Source: Chlamydomonas sphaeroides
Lineage: Eukaryota > Chlorophyta > Chlorophyceae > Chlamydomonadales > Chlamydomonadaceae
Direction of reading: 5' to 3'
DNA length: 64,000 bases
Assembly (NCBI GenBank): GCA_001662425.1
Contig: BDDC01000049.1
Location: 62,001-126,000, forward strand
Shown here piece after piece: positions 1 to 11,948 of the stretch. Position 1 is the first letter of the stretch. The number at the start of each line of letters is the position of its first letter. A program made the translations under genes and the position numbers. Under the pieces are notes generated by a model. That model saw only the letters and a list, made by a program, of their open reading frames with translations. It was not told the DNA's origin and did not search any database.

Positions 1-792
1 CAGCCATCCACGGCATCCAGCCATACATAGCTCTTTATTGCTGAGTTCATTCGGTGTGCCCGCCACCACCCACGGGCCACGGCCCCAGCCACAGGCCTCT
101 CCTGGGCCCCACAGCTAGCGCCACGTAATGCACACACAGCGCTGCCTCACACCCCCTCGTCGACGGCTTAGCTGCCCGCTACTAAAACACATACCGCATG
201 ATACTGTTATCAAGGTCGCGCAGCCTGCCTGCAAAGAAAGCTAAGCATAACGCGTCCCTCCTGCGACGCCCCAACCCAGGCAAGGCGAGCCCCAGCTGGC
301 TTCCTCCGGATGCACAGCGTGCTTCCGCCCTAGGCTATAGCTTATTCGTTCGGCAGCGTACGGCGCAGTACGTCCTGACAGACCCACCACCATCCACCAT
401 GCCGTCAACACCAGACACACCCACACACCGCAGCGCCTGCCGCAGCGCCTCGCTCCCATCGGCGCAGGCAATGCTCGGACCAGCACCAGCATACCCTACG
501 CTTCCAACCCGCCCCATACATGAGCATGAACCCCGCCCCACGAGCTCAAGCACGGCCAAGAACGTCTTACTAATATAATTATCTTTGTTATGATTGTTGA
601 AGAGCGCGTCGACACCAGACGCAGCGTGTCAACACCAGACACACCTGGCACAGCCACCATCCTTCCCCATGAGCTCACAGAAGCTCGCCGCAGCGCCCGA
701 CAACACGCACGGTGCGCCGTCGCAGTCGCGTCGTCACTGCTTGCCGCGACGCGCCCTGCGTCCCTTCATGCCACGGAGCTGCTGACCACAGC
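1..792. other. Downstream region of copy A, no gene seen
   Basis: This should hold the 3' UTR of the minus-strand gene ending at 793. The phrase gtcaacaccagacacacc occurs twice (about 397 and 628). A short AT-rich stretch lies near 569-597. Short frames on both strands show no domain or splice logic. Confidence 0.5.
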
Positions 793-3700
793 TCACTCGC
801 CGCGGTGCAGAAAGTGCTTGACGCGCTGCATGAGGCTCGACTCGTGCTGCTGCTGATGGTGCGACCGCTCCTCGCCCAGTGGGTGCTGCGGCTCCCGGGA
901 CAGGCGCCGCTGCGGCTGCGCCGGCGGATGCGGATGCGCATGCGCCTGCACCGCGCACTCATCCGCAAACGTGGTGCGCCGCAGGGCCTTGCTATGCGGT
1001 GACACGCGGCCAGGGTCGGCCGTCGCGGGCCGAGGGCCCTCGCCCGCCGCGGCACCGCGCGGCCGCAAGCTCCTGCTCTGAGCAAACACGCGCCCCTGGG
1101 CCGCGCTCGCGCCGGCGGTAGGCCCCGCGCCGGCGTCAGCGTCGATGGCAGCAGCCGACGTCAGGCAGCTGAGGCTGACGGCCACTCCCGGCGTGCGCCC
1201 CTTCGCAGGTAGGCAGTACGGCACATGCAGTGCAACCGGCACCTCATCGGCTGCGCCAGATGTGGGGCCGCTGGGGCTGTGCGGCTCGGCCCCAGGCGCC
1301 GGCGCCAGCGCGTTCAAGGCCAGCGGGGCGCTTAAGACGGCGGACACGTCGGCAAAACGCGGCCGGCGTGCTGTGTGGTGGCCCGACCCGCCGCAGTCCT
1401 GCACCGCCGCCAGCTGCTGCTGCAGGTGCGCCAGGCCACCCGCCAGCGGCTCGCTGTAACAGCAGCCCTCCGCATGCTGCTCCTGCGACTGCGCATGCAT
1501 CCGCAGCTGCATCCGCAGCTGCGCGGCGGCCTGCTGTGGAGACCACAGGGTGGGCAGGCCCGGATCCGCGAGCTCGGCTGCGGGCATCGCCCAGGGCCCA
1601 GGGCCGGCGGTGGCGCCTGGTCGCTGCGAGGCCGACGGCTGCCGCCCCAGGCAAGAAGGGCCCAATGGGCTTAGGCACCCTTCGTCTATGGACCCGCGGC
1701 GCAGCCAGGGGCTCATCGCGACCGGGCTGGCTGGGCTGAGGCTGTTTGGGCTGGCGGCGGCGTGCCAGCCGTCGCAGACCACTGAGGCCGGGCGCGTCGG
1801 CTGCAGGGGGGCGCCGCTGGCCGGCTGCGGGGTGGAGGGGACGGAGGGGACGGCAGCGCATGCATGTCACTCATCCCACACGACACGAAGAACAGCCAGC
1901 AGGGGCGCGGCGTGACATGGCGCGGCGGGGGCTGGCCGGTGTACCGGAAATGTCTCGAGCCCGGGGGGCTTGCTTGCGCAGCGGGCGACCCTCCTGCTTA
2001 CCGGTGCCTGGGGGCTCCAGGGACAGACATCGTGCTGTCCGGCAGGCTTGCGAAGACTGCGCCGCTGCGGCCCGTCCCTCGCCGAGCCGCCGCTGGCCGC
2101 CGCCCAGTCGGCATGCCTGCCGTCTGCCAAGCCGCCGCTGCTGCAGGTGGTGGCGCTGGCGCTGACCGCCGTGGGGTCGGGTCCTGGCGCCGCGGCGTAG
2201 CGGCTGACTGCGCCCATGTCGATGCTGGCTCGCCGGTTGCGGCCGCTACCAGCGGCGAACGCACTTTCCGCCGCCGCCGCCACGGCCGCTGCACGGCCAT
2301 GGGCACGCCCAGGCCACGCCGACGCGCACGGCTCTTCTGCCCGCTCCTGAACAGGCCACTGTGACGCCTGCTCCAGCGGCGGAGCGGGCGGCGTCGCCAG
2401 CGGCAGGTGCGCTATGGACGCCAGCAGCGCCATCTGGGGCGCTGGCGACGATGGCGACTCCGGGGGTTGCCCCGGCGGCGGCGTGGGCTGCCGGTGCGCC
2501 CGAGCGCTCAGCGACGGAGGGCGGCCGAGCTGGCTCGCTATTGACAGGGAGGACGCACGAGACGGCAGCGCAGAGGCATCGTCCGAGAAACCGGCGGCGG
2601 CGAGGGCGGCGGCGGCGTCGGCCATGTCGGGCTGGCTGTGGCCGAACGCGTGGGCGGGCATCGAGCGTGTGCCGTGGGGCGTCCGGCCGAAGGAGGCGCT
2701 GCTGACGTGGCCTGCAGAGACGGGGAACGGGACGGCCGCTGCGCGCCCCCCGCTCTCGGCGGCGGCGGTGAGCGGCTGCAGCATGCCGACGCCGACGAAG
2801 GGCGCCGGTGCCGCGGCGGCGCCGGTCCTGGACAGGTCAGCCAGCGAGCGCCGCCGCTGCCGCCGGGCGCGCGCCATGGCCACGTCTGCTCTCACGGCGA
2901 GCTGCATTGCGGGCGACAGCTCCTCGTCCTCCTCGCCTGCGTCCTGGGTTGGCGTCATGGAGCGGGTGGTCAGCACCGACGTCTCGGCGGCCGGCGGAGG
3001 CTGTGTGTCGTCTGCGCCGACCGTGAAGCGCACGGGCATGGGCGTCGCGTTCCAGCGGGAGCTCGGGCTCTTGAGAAGAGCGGCGCCATGGGCGGCGGCG
3101 TCGCTGCCATCGGCGGCGGCAGCAGCAGCTCTATCGCCGCCAACGCCGCGCTTCGCGGAGATGACGCCGGGCAGCAGCACAGAGCCAAACGCGGGGCGGC
3201 GCTTGATGTGGATCTCCTGCGGTCCGTCCCATAGCAACAGGTGGCGAGGGACAATAACGGATCCGGCAAGCATCACATTCAAGGCAAGTAGGGCTAGGTG
3301 AGTACGGGGGGCGGCAGCGGCGCGGGAGAAGTAAGGATGGAGCTCGGGGCAGCTGCGTCATGCCATCCCGGCGACAGGCGTCAGGCGGGGCGCCGACGCA
3401 CCTTGGGCAGGCCCATGTCCACTTGCGTTGGCTCCTCGGGCGGTTCGGGCCGGTCCCTGGCGCCCCACTGCGAATGCGCAGCCCCCGCGTGAGGCTCCAG
3501 CGGCCGACGCATCTGCGTGTGTATGTGTGCATTGGGGTGGTGACTCGAATGCGAAGCGCAACGGTGATGGGCACATGACTCACCTTCTCGTGCAGCTCAA
3601 GAGACGCATTGTGCTGGATGCGAGCTTGTCTGGCGGACGTCACGCAGCCAAAGCAGGGCGGAAACGGCAATGGGCATGGCGGCAGCATGACTGTTGCAGC

Positions 3701-3854
3701 AGGCCGGCGCCGCGGCAGACGTCCTACGGTGCAGGTAGGTGGTTGTTACGCACCTGAGAAGCTCGCCCGCGGTTGGAAGGACCGCCCGCTGGGCTAAAAC
3801 CTCCTTCATGATTTCAGCTGAACTGATGGCCCTCGCGCAGTCTGAGCCAACCAT
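793..3854 (-). CDS. RRxS-motif low-complexity family protein, copy A (834 aa)
   Basis: Not a family I recognise. My model has five exons: 3854-3754, 3629-3584, 3512-3402, 3216-2002 and 1824-793. All intron phases close (2,0,0,0) and give 834 aa. The start is the ATG at 3854, chosen because the same short first exon is present in both paralogues (ending LLR or TLR). Conserved blocks in order are RIQHNASLELHEK (about 37-49), IKRRPAFGSVLLP (90-102), SRWNATPMPVRF (139-150), ELSPAMQLAVRADVA then RRQRRRSLA (185-212), NRRASID (413-419), RRGSID (533-538), a VPYCLPAKG block (about 690) and a C-terminal SSLMQRVKHFLHRGE. The rest is Ala/Pro/Ser low complexity. I see no signal peptide and no membrane segment. 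RRxS is the basophilic (PKA-like) kinase consensus, so a multiply phosphorylated, largely disordered regulatory or scaffold protein is my inference. It is a tandem duplicate of the gene at 6355-10044. Confidence 0.7.
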
Positions 3855-6354
3855 TTATGTAAAGCTTTGACTGGATGTTAGCGACGGTGCTCACTTCCGG
3901 GTGCTATAGAAGGCTGCTTTGCCTTCGCGGTGACGAGGATGGTGGGAAATGTCGCCCGACGACTTAGCGGCAGCAAGTCATTGCAGATATAACGCCTCCA
4001 CCTGAAGCAGAAGTAGTTTTTCAGGAAAGAGTATCACAGGTGATGGGCACGCACCGCGACGGAAGCTCGCAATCATAAGTAATACACAGCAAGAGCTATT
4101 GTATCATGCTGTTGGTGTGCTACAGAGCAAGGCAAATTGGCAATTAGTGTCGAGACATACGGATGCATTTCCAAGCCTTACGACGGGCCGCAGGCGAGTT
4201 CGCATCCACGACAGACTTCCTAGTCGCCGCGTACCCATTACCCGCCCACCCCGCCGCCGGATAGCGTGCTGCCTTCGCGTACTTCCTTTTTTTTTGCACC
4301 CCGGCACGTTACACCCTTTCCCCTTGAGGCGTTGACGGCCAATTCGGAAGGCACGCCTTGTATGTGGCCTCGCTTTCTCACAAGGATTGCAGGAGGTTGC
4401 CAAGTGTGCCCCACGTGTCCCTCCGGTTGGTGTTGGCGACAGCGTCGTACAGCACATACTTGCTCCTCGCTTATCGCTTGCTGCCTACTTTGTGTTGTGC
4501 ACGGACCGAGACTGGCGGTGCAGGCGTGTCGTGGCTCGTGCACATTGTGCAGAAGGGGATAGGCAGTGGAATGGCGTCATCGCCCCATCGGTGCGGCCCA
4601 GTGTGAAGCAGGCCATACGTTACACATTCTCACAGGAATGCAGCACAGGCGCCCGGCGCCCTGGCCTGGCGGATTGGAGCTCTTCCGAACCACACGTGCG
4701 CACCTCAGCCTGCGGCTTTCCGCATTCCAAAGCTGCGGGGCCCCGGGGCCTCCGGGGCCGCACGCCCCTTCAGCCGACAGGCATGACTGGGATCCCAAGC
4801 GCGAGGCTGAGGATCGCACACCATGGGCCCCCTGTCCTCGCTCCGGGGCCTGCTGCATCCCACCGCGCCCCACAGACGAGCCGACCACCTGCAGCATATG
4901 CTCAACCGCCTGATAGCTGAGACGCTGGTTACTCCAGGAGGAATGGGACAGGTCTACGTATGTACGGAGCATCCCGGCTGCTGTGGCAGCAGAAGCGCCA
5001 CCGGCCATGGGCTCCTGACATCCTCTTGCTCCCGCCTGCTACAGCTGCGTCACGTGCAGCCCCGAGGCAGGCCACAGCTCTCCTTATGCCCACATCCATA
5101 TCCAGCATGACACCCCGTCCACTGTTGCAAAAAACGTCAACCGGCGGGAGCCGGACCGCAGACCGCCATATGTGATGTGACGGCGTGCATGTGCGCCTCC
5201 TGGTGAAGCTTGACCCATGCGCAACCTCCGTACACAAGGAACGGCTCAGTAGCAGGGTGTCGCAACGTGTTGCCATGCGGCTCAGCTGCACGAGCTGCCA
5301 CCAACCGTCGCTTCAGATGCAACAAACCATGCCAGGCATCACAGCCCTCGCCCTCGCCATGCCTGTCCATGCAAGCTACCGTAGCAGGGCAGCGCCAGCC
5401 GCCACCACAGCCGAGAGAGACCAACCCAACACCAGCCGCAACGGCCTGCCGGTTCGGGCCCCACACAGAAAGCCAGCTCGGCGGCTTCAGGACGCACCGC
5501 TTGACTTGCGCGAAGGGACCCGACGAGGCAGCACACCAACGCAACCGGCACGGAGCGGATAGGTAATGTAGCACAACCCAGATGCGCACGAGCAACTGCC
5601 GCCGGTAGGTCACATGCAGCCGCCCTCCACACGGCGACCACGAGCGCTCACCCCGCACACCAGGGGCGTGCCGCCAACGACCCAGCCATGAGATGTGCCA
5701 CACCGGTGCGTTGCATAACGCATAGCTGTACCCAAACCAATTAATGAACGCCAGGTGTGGTAGCAGCACCTGGGCCTGTCTAAGGTCTAAGAGGGTCTGC
5801 TCGTCAGCCGGCTGACGCCGCCGGATGTAACGAATGCTTGAATGCGCTAGCTGACGCGAATGCCTTGATCTGCTAGTTGTAGCGAATGCCTTGACGCCGG
5901 ACTCGCGTGCAGGTAGAGCGACAGCCGCACAACACAACATGCAGCGCGTAATGAGCATCAAGAGCAGCATCATGTCGTCATATTAAGCCATGGTCTAACC
6001 ACAATAATGAGGAAACGTGTAAGCCAAACCCCCGACCGCAGGCCAACAGACCCCATCTCCCGTGCCCTTTGCACTAGGCAAGCGCAGCACAACTCTTCGA
6101 CACGCGGTGTCAAGGCTGCTGGGTCTCAACACGCCGCAGCAATAGGCCATGCCCGTCGTCGTGCGATGAGTGCACAATGTCGGCGACCATCCGTGCCAAC
6201 CCAAGGGAGCAGCCACCGCTCGCCGCTTGCCGAGGTGCAGCGGACACTGCCAGTCCCAACAGGCCCCAGGCATCAATCCACCTACAGTTCTACCTGCCTA
6301 CCTACCTACCTACCTACCTGGCCAACGCGGCCCCGCAGCCCAACCCGTGCGGCC
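3855..6354. other. Spacer between tandem copies A and B
   Basis: Contains the upstream region of copy A and the 3' UTR of copy B. Minus-strand TGTAA (plus ttaca), a green-algal poly(A) signal, occurs near 4306 and 4620. A (tacc)n tract lies at 6291-6320. Apart from the doubtful frame at 5137-5973, I see no gene. Confidence 0.5.
5137..5973 (-). CDS. Unspliced open frame, hypothetical (278 aa)
   Basis: An uninterrupted frame starts with a hydrophobic, signal-like segment (MMLLLMLITRCMLCCAAVAL). It lies downstream of copy B and upstream of copy A on the same strand, where 3' UTR or promoter is expected. Composition is rich in Trp, Arg and Cys rather than the Ala/Gly/Pro of neighbouring coding exons. 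That argues for chance in GC-rich DNA. I recognise no domain. Listed because it is the only long frame in this spacer. Confidence 0.15.
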   Translation of the reverse strand: MMLLLMLITRCMLCCAAVALPARESGVKAFATTSRSRHSRQLAHSSIRYIRRRQPADEQTLLDLRQAQVLLPHLAFINWFGYSYALCNAPVWHISWLGRWRHAPGVRGERSWSPCGGRLHVTYRRQLLVRIWVVLHYLSAPCRLRWCAASSGPFAQVKRCVLKPPSWLSVWGPNRQAVAAGVGLVSLGCGGGWRCPATVACMDRHGEGEGCDAWHGLLHLKRRLVAARAAEPHGNTLRHPATEPFLVYGGCAWVKLHQEAHMHAVTSHMAVCGPAPAG

Positions 6355-9300
6355 TCACTCGCCGCGGCGCAGGAAGTGCTTGACTCGCTGCATGAGACTC
6401 GCCTCGTGCTGCTGGTGGTGCTCCTCGCTCAGCTGCTGCTGGGGATGGCCATGGTCCTGGTGATGCTTGTGGGGGTGCTGAGCGTGAGCATGCGCCGGCG
6501 GCGAGTGCTGGTCCGCAAACGTGGCGCGCCGCAGCGATTTGCCGTGCGGTGACGCGAGGCCGGCGCCGGCCGCCGCGAGGCCAGCGTCCCCGGCTTCCGT
6601 GCCCCCGGCCGCCGCGAGGCACGCGAGGCTGACGGCCACTCCCGGCGTGTGGCCCTTGGCCGGCAGGCAGTACGGCGCATGCAGCGCAACCGGCAGCTCC
6701 TCGTCTGCGCCAGAGGCTGGCCCGCCGGCATGCTGCACGGGACTGTGCGGCGTGGCGCCCGGCGCCGGCGCGGGTGCGGAGTGCGGGGCGCTGCGGACGG
6801 CCGGCACGTCGGCAAAACGCGGCCGGCGTGCGGTGTGGTGTCCCGACCCGCCGCAGTCCTGCACCGCCGCCAGCTGCTGCTGCAGGTGCGCCAGGCCACC
6901 CGCCAGCGGCTCGCTGTGGCAGCCGACAGGCCGCTGCTCCTGGGCCTGCGACTGCATCCGCAGCTGTGACGTCGGGGCGCCGCCGCCGGCATGCTGCGGC
7001 GCCCTGATGCTCGGCAGGTGGGGCTCTGCGAGCTCGGCCGTGGGCCCGGGGCCCGGCTGCGGCGGCTGGGAGGCCGTGGACAGGCGCCCACGGCCCAGGC
7101 TCAGGCTCCCTTGGTCGATGGACGCGCGGCGCTGTCGAGGGTTGACCCCGCTCGAGCTGGCTGGGCTGTGGCTGTTGGGGCCGGCCGCCAGGTGCCAGCC
7201 GTCGGCGCACGTGGCGCCGCGAGCGGTGGGGTGCAGGGCCGCGCCGGAGGCCTGCGGGACGGAGGCAGGCATGTCGGCTGCCGGCGGAAGCAGGAGCCCA
7301 GCGCAGGCGTCCCAGGCAGCCCTCAGCGCGCCAGGGAGAGGCTACGGGAAGGGTACGGGCAACGAGTGGTACGCGGCAACGGTCCGCCCGGCGCGCTCAC
7401 GTGGGCATGCCAGGGACCACCGTCGTGCTGTGGGGCGGCGCGCCGCAGGATGCTCCGCTGGCGCCCCTCGCTGGCGGCGCTGCCACCGGCCGGTCCCCAT
7501 GCGGCGCGCAGGTTGTCGGCACCACCGCCGCCGCCGTCCGGACCACTGCCGGGCCTCGGCGGTTGCGCTGCGGCCTCGGCGCCAGTGGCCTCGAGCTCTG
7601 CGCCGGTGGCAAGCCGGCGCTGACTGTGTGCCGCGGTGTAGCGGCCGACAGAGCCCATGTCGATGCTGGCGCGTCGGTTACGGCCGCTGCTCGCGAGGGA
7701 CGACCTCGCCGCCGCCGCCGCGGCATGTGCCTGATCAGGCGACGCCGACGCGCACGGCTCTGCCTGCTCCTGCCCAGGCCGCTGCGACGCCTGCTCCAGC
7801 GGCGGAGCGGGCGGCGTCGCCAGCTGCAGGTGTGCGATGGACGCCAGCAGCGCCAGCTGGGGCGACGACGCAGGCTCCACCGGCAGCCCCGCCGGCGGCG
7901 TGGGTTGCAGGTACGACCGAGAGCACGACCGCGAGGGCGTGCGGCCGACCTGGCTTGCCACCGACATGGAGGAGGCGCGCGACGCCAGCGCCGAGGCCTG
8001 CACCGAGCAGCCGCTGCCAGCGCCACTGGCGAGGGTGTCGGATGCCAGGCCATCGGCCGAGAGGTCTTGCTGGCTGTGGCTCAGGGAGCCTCCGGCTGAC
8101 TGCTGCACCGCACGGGGCGTGCGGCCGCGGCGGCTCGCGGAGAAGGAGAAGGAGCACGAGCCCAGCGGCGGCGCCGCGCCGGCGGCGCCGCCGGCCCCGC
8201 TGTCGGCGGTGGTACCTAGCGCGCGCAGCATGCCGACTCCCACCAGCGGCGCCTCCTGCGCCGACGTGGCGGCAGCAGCGGCAGACAGCTCTGCCAGCGA
8301 GCGCCGCCGCTGCCGCCGGGCGCGCGCCAGTGCCACGTCCGCTCGCACCGCCAGCTTCATGGCATGGGACAGCTCCTCGTCCTCCTCGCCCGCGCCTCCG
8401 TCCTGAGTTGGTGTCATTGAGCGGGCGGTCAGCGCCGACGGCTCGGCGGCCGGCGGCGGCGGCGCGTCCGCTGCTCCGAGCATGAAGCGGACGGGCATGG
8501 GCGCTGCGTTCCAGCGCGAGCTCTTTGTCCGCGTGGCGGCGGCGTCGCTGGCGGAGGCGGAGGCGGCCTCCCTGTCCTCGTCGTCGCCGCGGTTCGCTGA
8601 GATGACGTCGGGCAGCAGCACAGACCCGAACGCGGGGCGGCGCTTGATCGTGATCTCCTGAGGCGGCCCGCGGTCCAGCAAGCAGCCAGGGACAAGGGGT
8701 CAGGGCGGGCGCCATGAAGCTAGATGGAGCTAGATGAAGCGACATGAAGCTAGATGCCGTGTGCGCGGCGTGAAAGGGACGGGGAGGGAGCAAGCAGCGG
8801 TGGCGGCCGGCACGGACGGCAGCACGCCGCCGGGCCATCGCGCAAGGCACCCAACAGCCCAGTGTGGGGCGGAGGGACCCAGCGACTGGCTGGTGGCAGC
8901 CGCGGCGGGCGGAAGGCCTGGCGCGGCGGCCTGCGGCCCGCCGCTTGTATCATGTTGGATCACGTGCGCGCGACGATGCTGGGCGAGGCGCAGGACGCGG
9001 CCGGCGCCCCTGCGGCGTCACAGCCGAGGGCGCAGCTGCTGTGCGGCCTCCGCTTGGCGCAGCGGCCAGCTGCGCGAGGGGCGCGGCCCCCGGCGTCGGG
9101 CTGGGCCGCACGGGTGCGCGGCTGCACGTACCCTGGGCAGCTCCCGGTCCACCACGGAGGGGTCCTCGGCCGCGGCGTCCCCGGGCTGCGGTGCGTCTCC
9201 GCCCCACTGCACGCGAGCCTCCCCCAGGCGCGCCTCGAGCGGCCGGCTCATCTGCAGCGTGGCGCCGAGCGGAGCGGAGGGCAGCGGGTGGGCTGCCGTC

Positions 9301-10044
9301 AGTGGGGTGCGCATCCTCGCGGCCCCACGCGAGCCCGCGGGATCTTTGGCCATGGCCGTGGGCGGCGGGCAGCGGGTGCGTAGGAGCAGTGGCGGCCGGG
9401 CCGGGCCGGGGCCGGTGGCGTAGCGGTGGCGTTGGCAGTAACGTGTACTTCGGGGCGGTAAGAGGCGGTGCGTTGCGAGGCGGCGAGGTCGTGGCGTTCG
9501 TGACGGGCAGGGCACTGCGAGGGAGCCGGTTGGGAGAGGAGGCCCGGGGCTTGCCTTTTCGTGGAAGGCGAGGGAGGCGTTGTGCTGGATGCGGGCTCGC
9601 CTGGGGGCCGCGCGTCAGTGTCAAGGGTGAGGGCGGGTGGTGGTGGGCACGGATGGGTCGAGGCCGGGGCAGGGCTGCGCCACCTTGCAGGCAGAGGGCT
9701 AGGGGTTGGGGTCCAGAGGGCGGCAAGCACAGTTCGTCGTCGAGGGCCGCCACCGCCTCTAGACCGATGGGCCCCCACAGGAGCCCCGGGTGTTGTCAGC
9801 GGGCGCACCCTGAATCCAGCCGACGAGGGGCGACACGAACTCCAACCCACAAGTTGGAACAGGCGGCACACTTCGGCTTGCTTGGGGTGCGCCACTCGGG
9901 CGAGTCGGGTTGTCATACCACGAAGCAATTGCCTACTCGCCTGAGCGTATCCTCTGCTGTCGGTATGATAGCACGTTCCGCGAGCAGCTCCTGGAAGATA
10001 GCCTGCTGCTCCTCCGCAGCGATGGCCTTCTGCGCGTCCCTCAT
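6355..10044 (-). CDS. RRxS-motif low-complexity family protein, copy B (807 aa)
   Basis: Tandem paralogue of copy A with the same five-exon layout: 10044-9941, 9600-9555, 9251-9132, 8657-7401 and 7251-6355. Phases 2,0,0,0 close to 807 aa. Exons 1 and 2 have the same phases as in copy A and exon 2 is again exactly 46 nt. The same blocks appear: RARIQHNASLAFHEK, ITIKRRPAFGSVLLP, SRWNAAPMPVRF, RRQRRRSLAELS, NRRASIDMG, QRRASIDQG, PYCLPAKGHTPGVAVSL and a C-terminal SLMQRVKHFLRRGE. Exons 1 and 2 end at GC rather than GT (CTCAG|gcgagt and AAAAG|gcaagc). The matching sites of copy A are GT. The long plus-strand frame over 6521-8485 is an antisense shadow of this gene. Function unknown, as for copy A. 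Confidence 0.7.
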
Positions 10045-11948
10045 ACTGAGTACCTGGCCCTAACCCACGTAACGTCCTTTTAAGTCCAGTTCACCACGCG
10101 TGTGTCGTCCTGGTTAACGCGTGTTGGCGATTGTCCAATTACTACGCGGACCATGACGCGACAGGCAACGCCGTTAACGCTGCATCCCCTTATATGAGGA
10201 TGCTGATTTGTATGTTGAGACAGTTGGGCGCTCCTTGCGGTTGAATAGTGCAAGGAAGGCCGGGTTCGCCTGTGAACTGCTCGTGCGAGCACGTCAATTA
10301 ATTTGTTTCGCTAAGTAATTGAGACACGTAGAGATAGCGCCGTGCGCACGGATGGGGAGGAGTTCGTGCCGGATGCGGCCAACCCTGGCACCCTCCCCTG
10401 CTTCCCAGCCCATGCCCGCGTGCTCCCCCGTCCCACTACGTCCCACACCCTGACCCTCTCTGAACTTCTTCTCGTTGTCATTCCGCTAGACATGGAAGCC
10501 CCCTACACCTTGCGTTCAACACCTGCTGTAGGGTCCGGAGGCTAGCAGTTTTGCAACGCCTTCAAGGTCCGTGCCTATCTGCGGGTCCAGTGCCGTAAGA
10601 CATGCACAGCGGACAGGCGGAGTGAAGGGCGCAGGAAATTAGCTTGAGACCAGTAGCAGGCGCCCGCATCCTTCCGATGGCGCATCCCTTGTAATTGCCG
10701 TGCGCGCTTGCCTAGCTAGTTTGCGCTAGGCCGTGCCATATCGACGTTCGACCTTTCCGCCCGCAGCCAGCCAGTGGATGACCGCCCCGTGCCGCCGCGA
10801 CCAGAGCCTGGAACCCTGAAAGGCCAGCGTTGGCCGGTGTCGAAGCGCTGTCGCATCGTCTGCGGCTGCAGCCCGGCCACGGCCCTTACTCGCTGGCCCG
10901 ACCGGCCGGCCCCCGACATGCACGTTACTCGACACTGCCTCTGCAACGACGTCCACGGCGGCGCAGCTGGTGTTGCTGCCAGGGTCGACTCCCCTGGTTG
11001 CTGCTGTTGCATGCGCGCCGCAGCTTGTGCATGCGGTATTTCCCCCTCCCGATCCCCCCGCAGCTACGCTCTCATCCCCCTCACCCATCATGTATTCGGT
11101 TTTGTGGTTGGGATGGTGCATGTGGTTGTCGTACGCATTCAGGCGCACTTTCTTCTGAGCGGCGCACGCCTGTTCCTTCCCCTCTGGCCGTTGGTCGTTT
11201 CTGCGTTTGCCGTGCACGCTGCACTCTGGCACGGCGCTCAGCAGCGGTCTACGACACACACGCTTACTGGGCGTCTTCGTCTGAGCGTGCAGGTGGACAT
11301 TGCACACGGGGGCGGCGCGCGGTGTGAGGTGACTGCTGCACACCCCAGCATGGCGTTGTCTGCGCTCAGGCCGATGGGCCCCGACATCATGAGCACCAAG
11401 CCGACAACTAGGAAACCGGACGGCCACCCCACACATCCCGGAAACAGTGTCGCGTGTTACTGATTATTTTCTTGAGAATGAACACACACCGCACCCCCTC
11501 CAACGCCCCCACCCATCCACACATGCCACGCTCTCCTGCTTCCGAGGTCACATACCAAGCGCCCTTGGGCAACATGCAAATGCAAGAGATCAACGATAAG
11601 CCAGCGAAGAAGTACGGCCAGCAAGAACGGCCAGCAGTCACGAACGCGCATCGAGTCGCAAGACCTGTTCGACACACATGAGTGTGGAGGTGCCCTGTCA
11701 GGTAAGCGCACTGTGGTGCGAGCTAGCCAGACCCGACCAGTCAGTGAGCGGATCATCATGGCCTGCGCCTGGCGGTGGCGCTCGCACATGCCCGCCTAGC
11801 CAGCGGCCCGCCTTGCCGCCGCCGAGGATCGCAGCTTGGCTTCATGTGTCGCGCGGCAGTCCCGCCTGTCGCACCAACTGCATCAAGCAGCCAGGCAGCG
11901 GCAACGGCAACAAGGCGGGGCCGCGGGGCTCGCGCCATCCTGCGCTGC
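10045..11948. other. Upstream region of copy B, no convincing gene
   Basis: The stretch is less GC-biased at 10050-10350. Frames of 229-236 codons on both strands (10726-11463) overlap each other almost fully and show no known domain, so neither is supported. Confidence 0.4.

Noticed and set aside
6521..8485. 654-codon plus-strand open frame, the longest in the window
   Set aside because: It is antisense to the large exon and last exon of copy B. GC-rich codon structure leaves the opposite strand open, it runs through the copy B intron, and the translated product is Arg/Ala/Pro noise, while the minus strand matches two paralogues.
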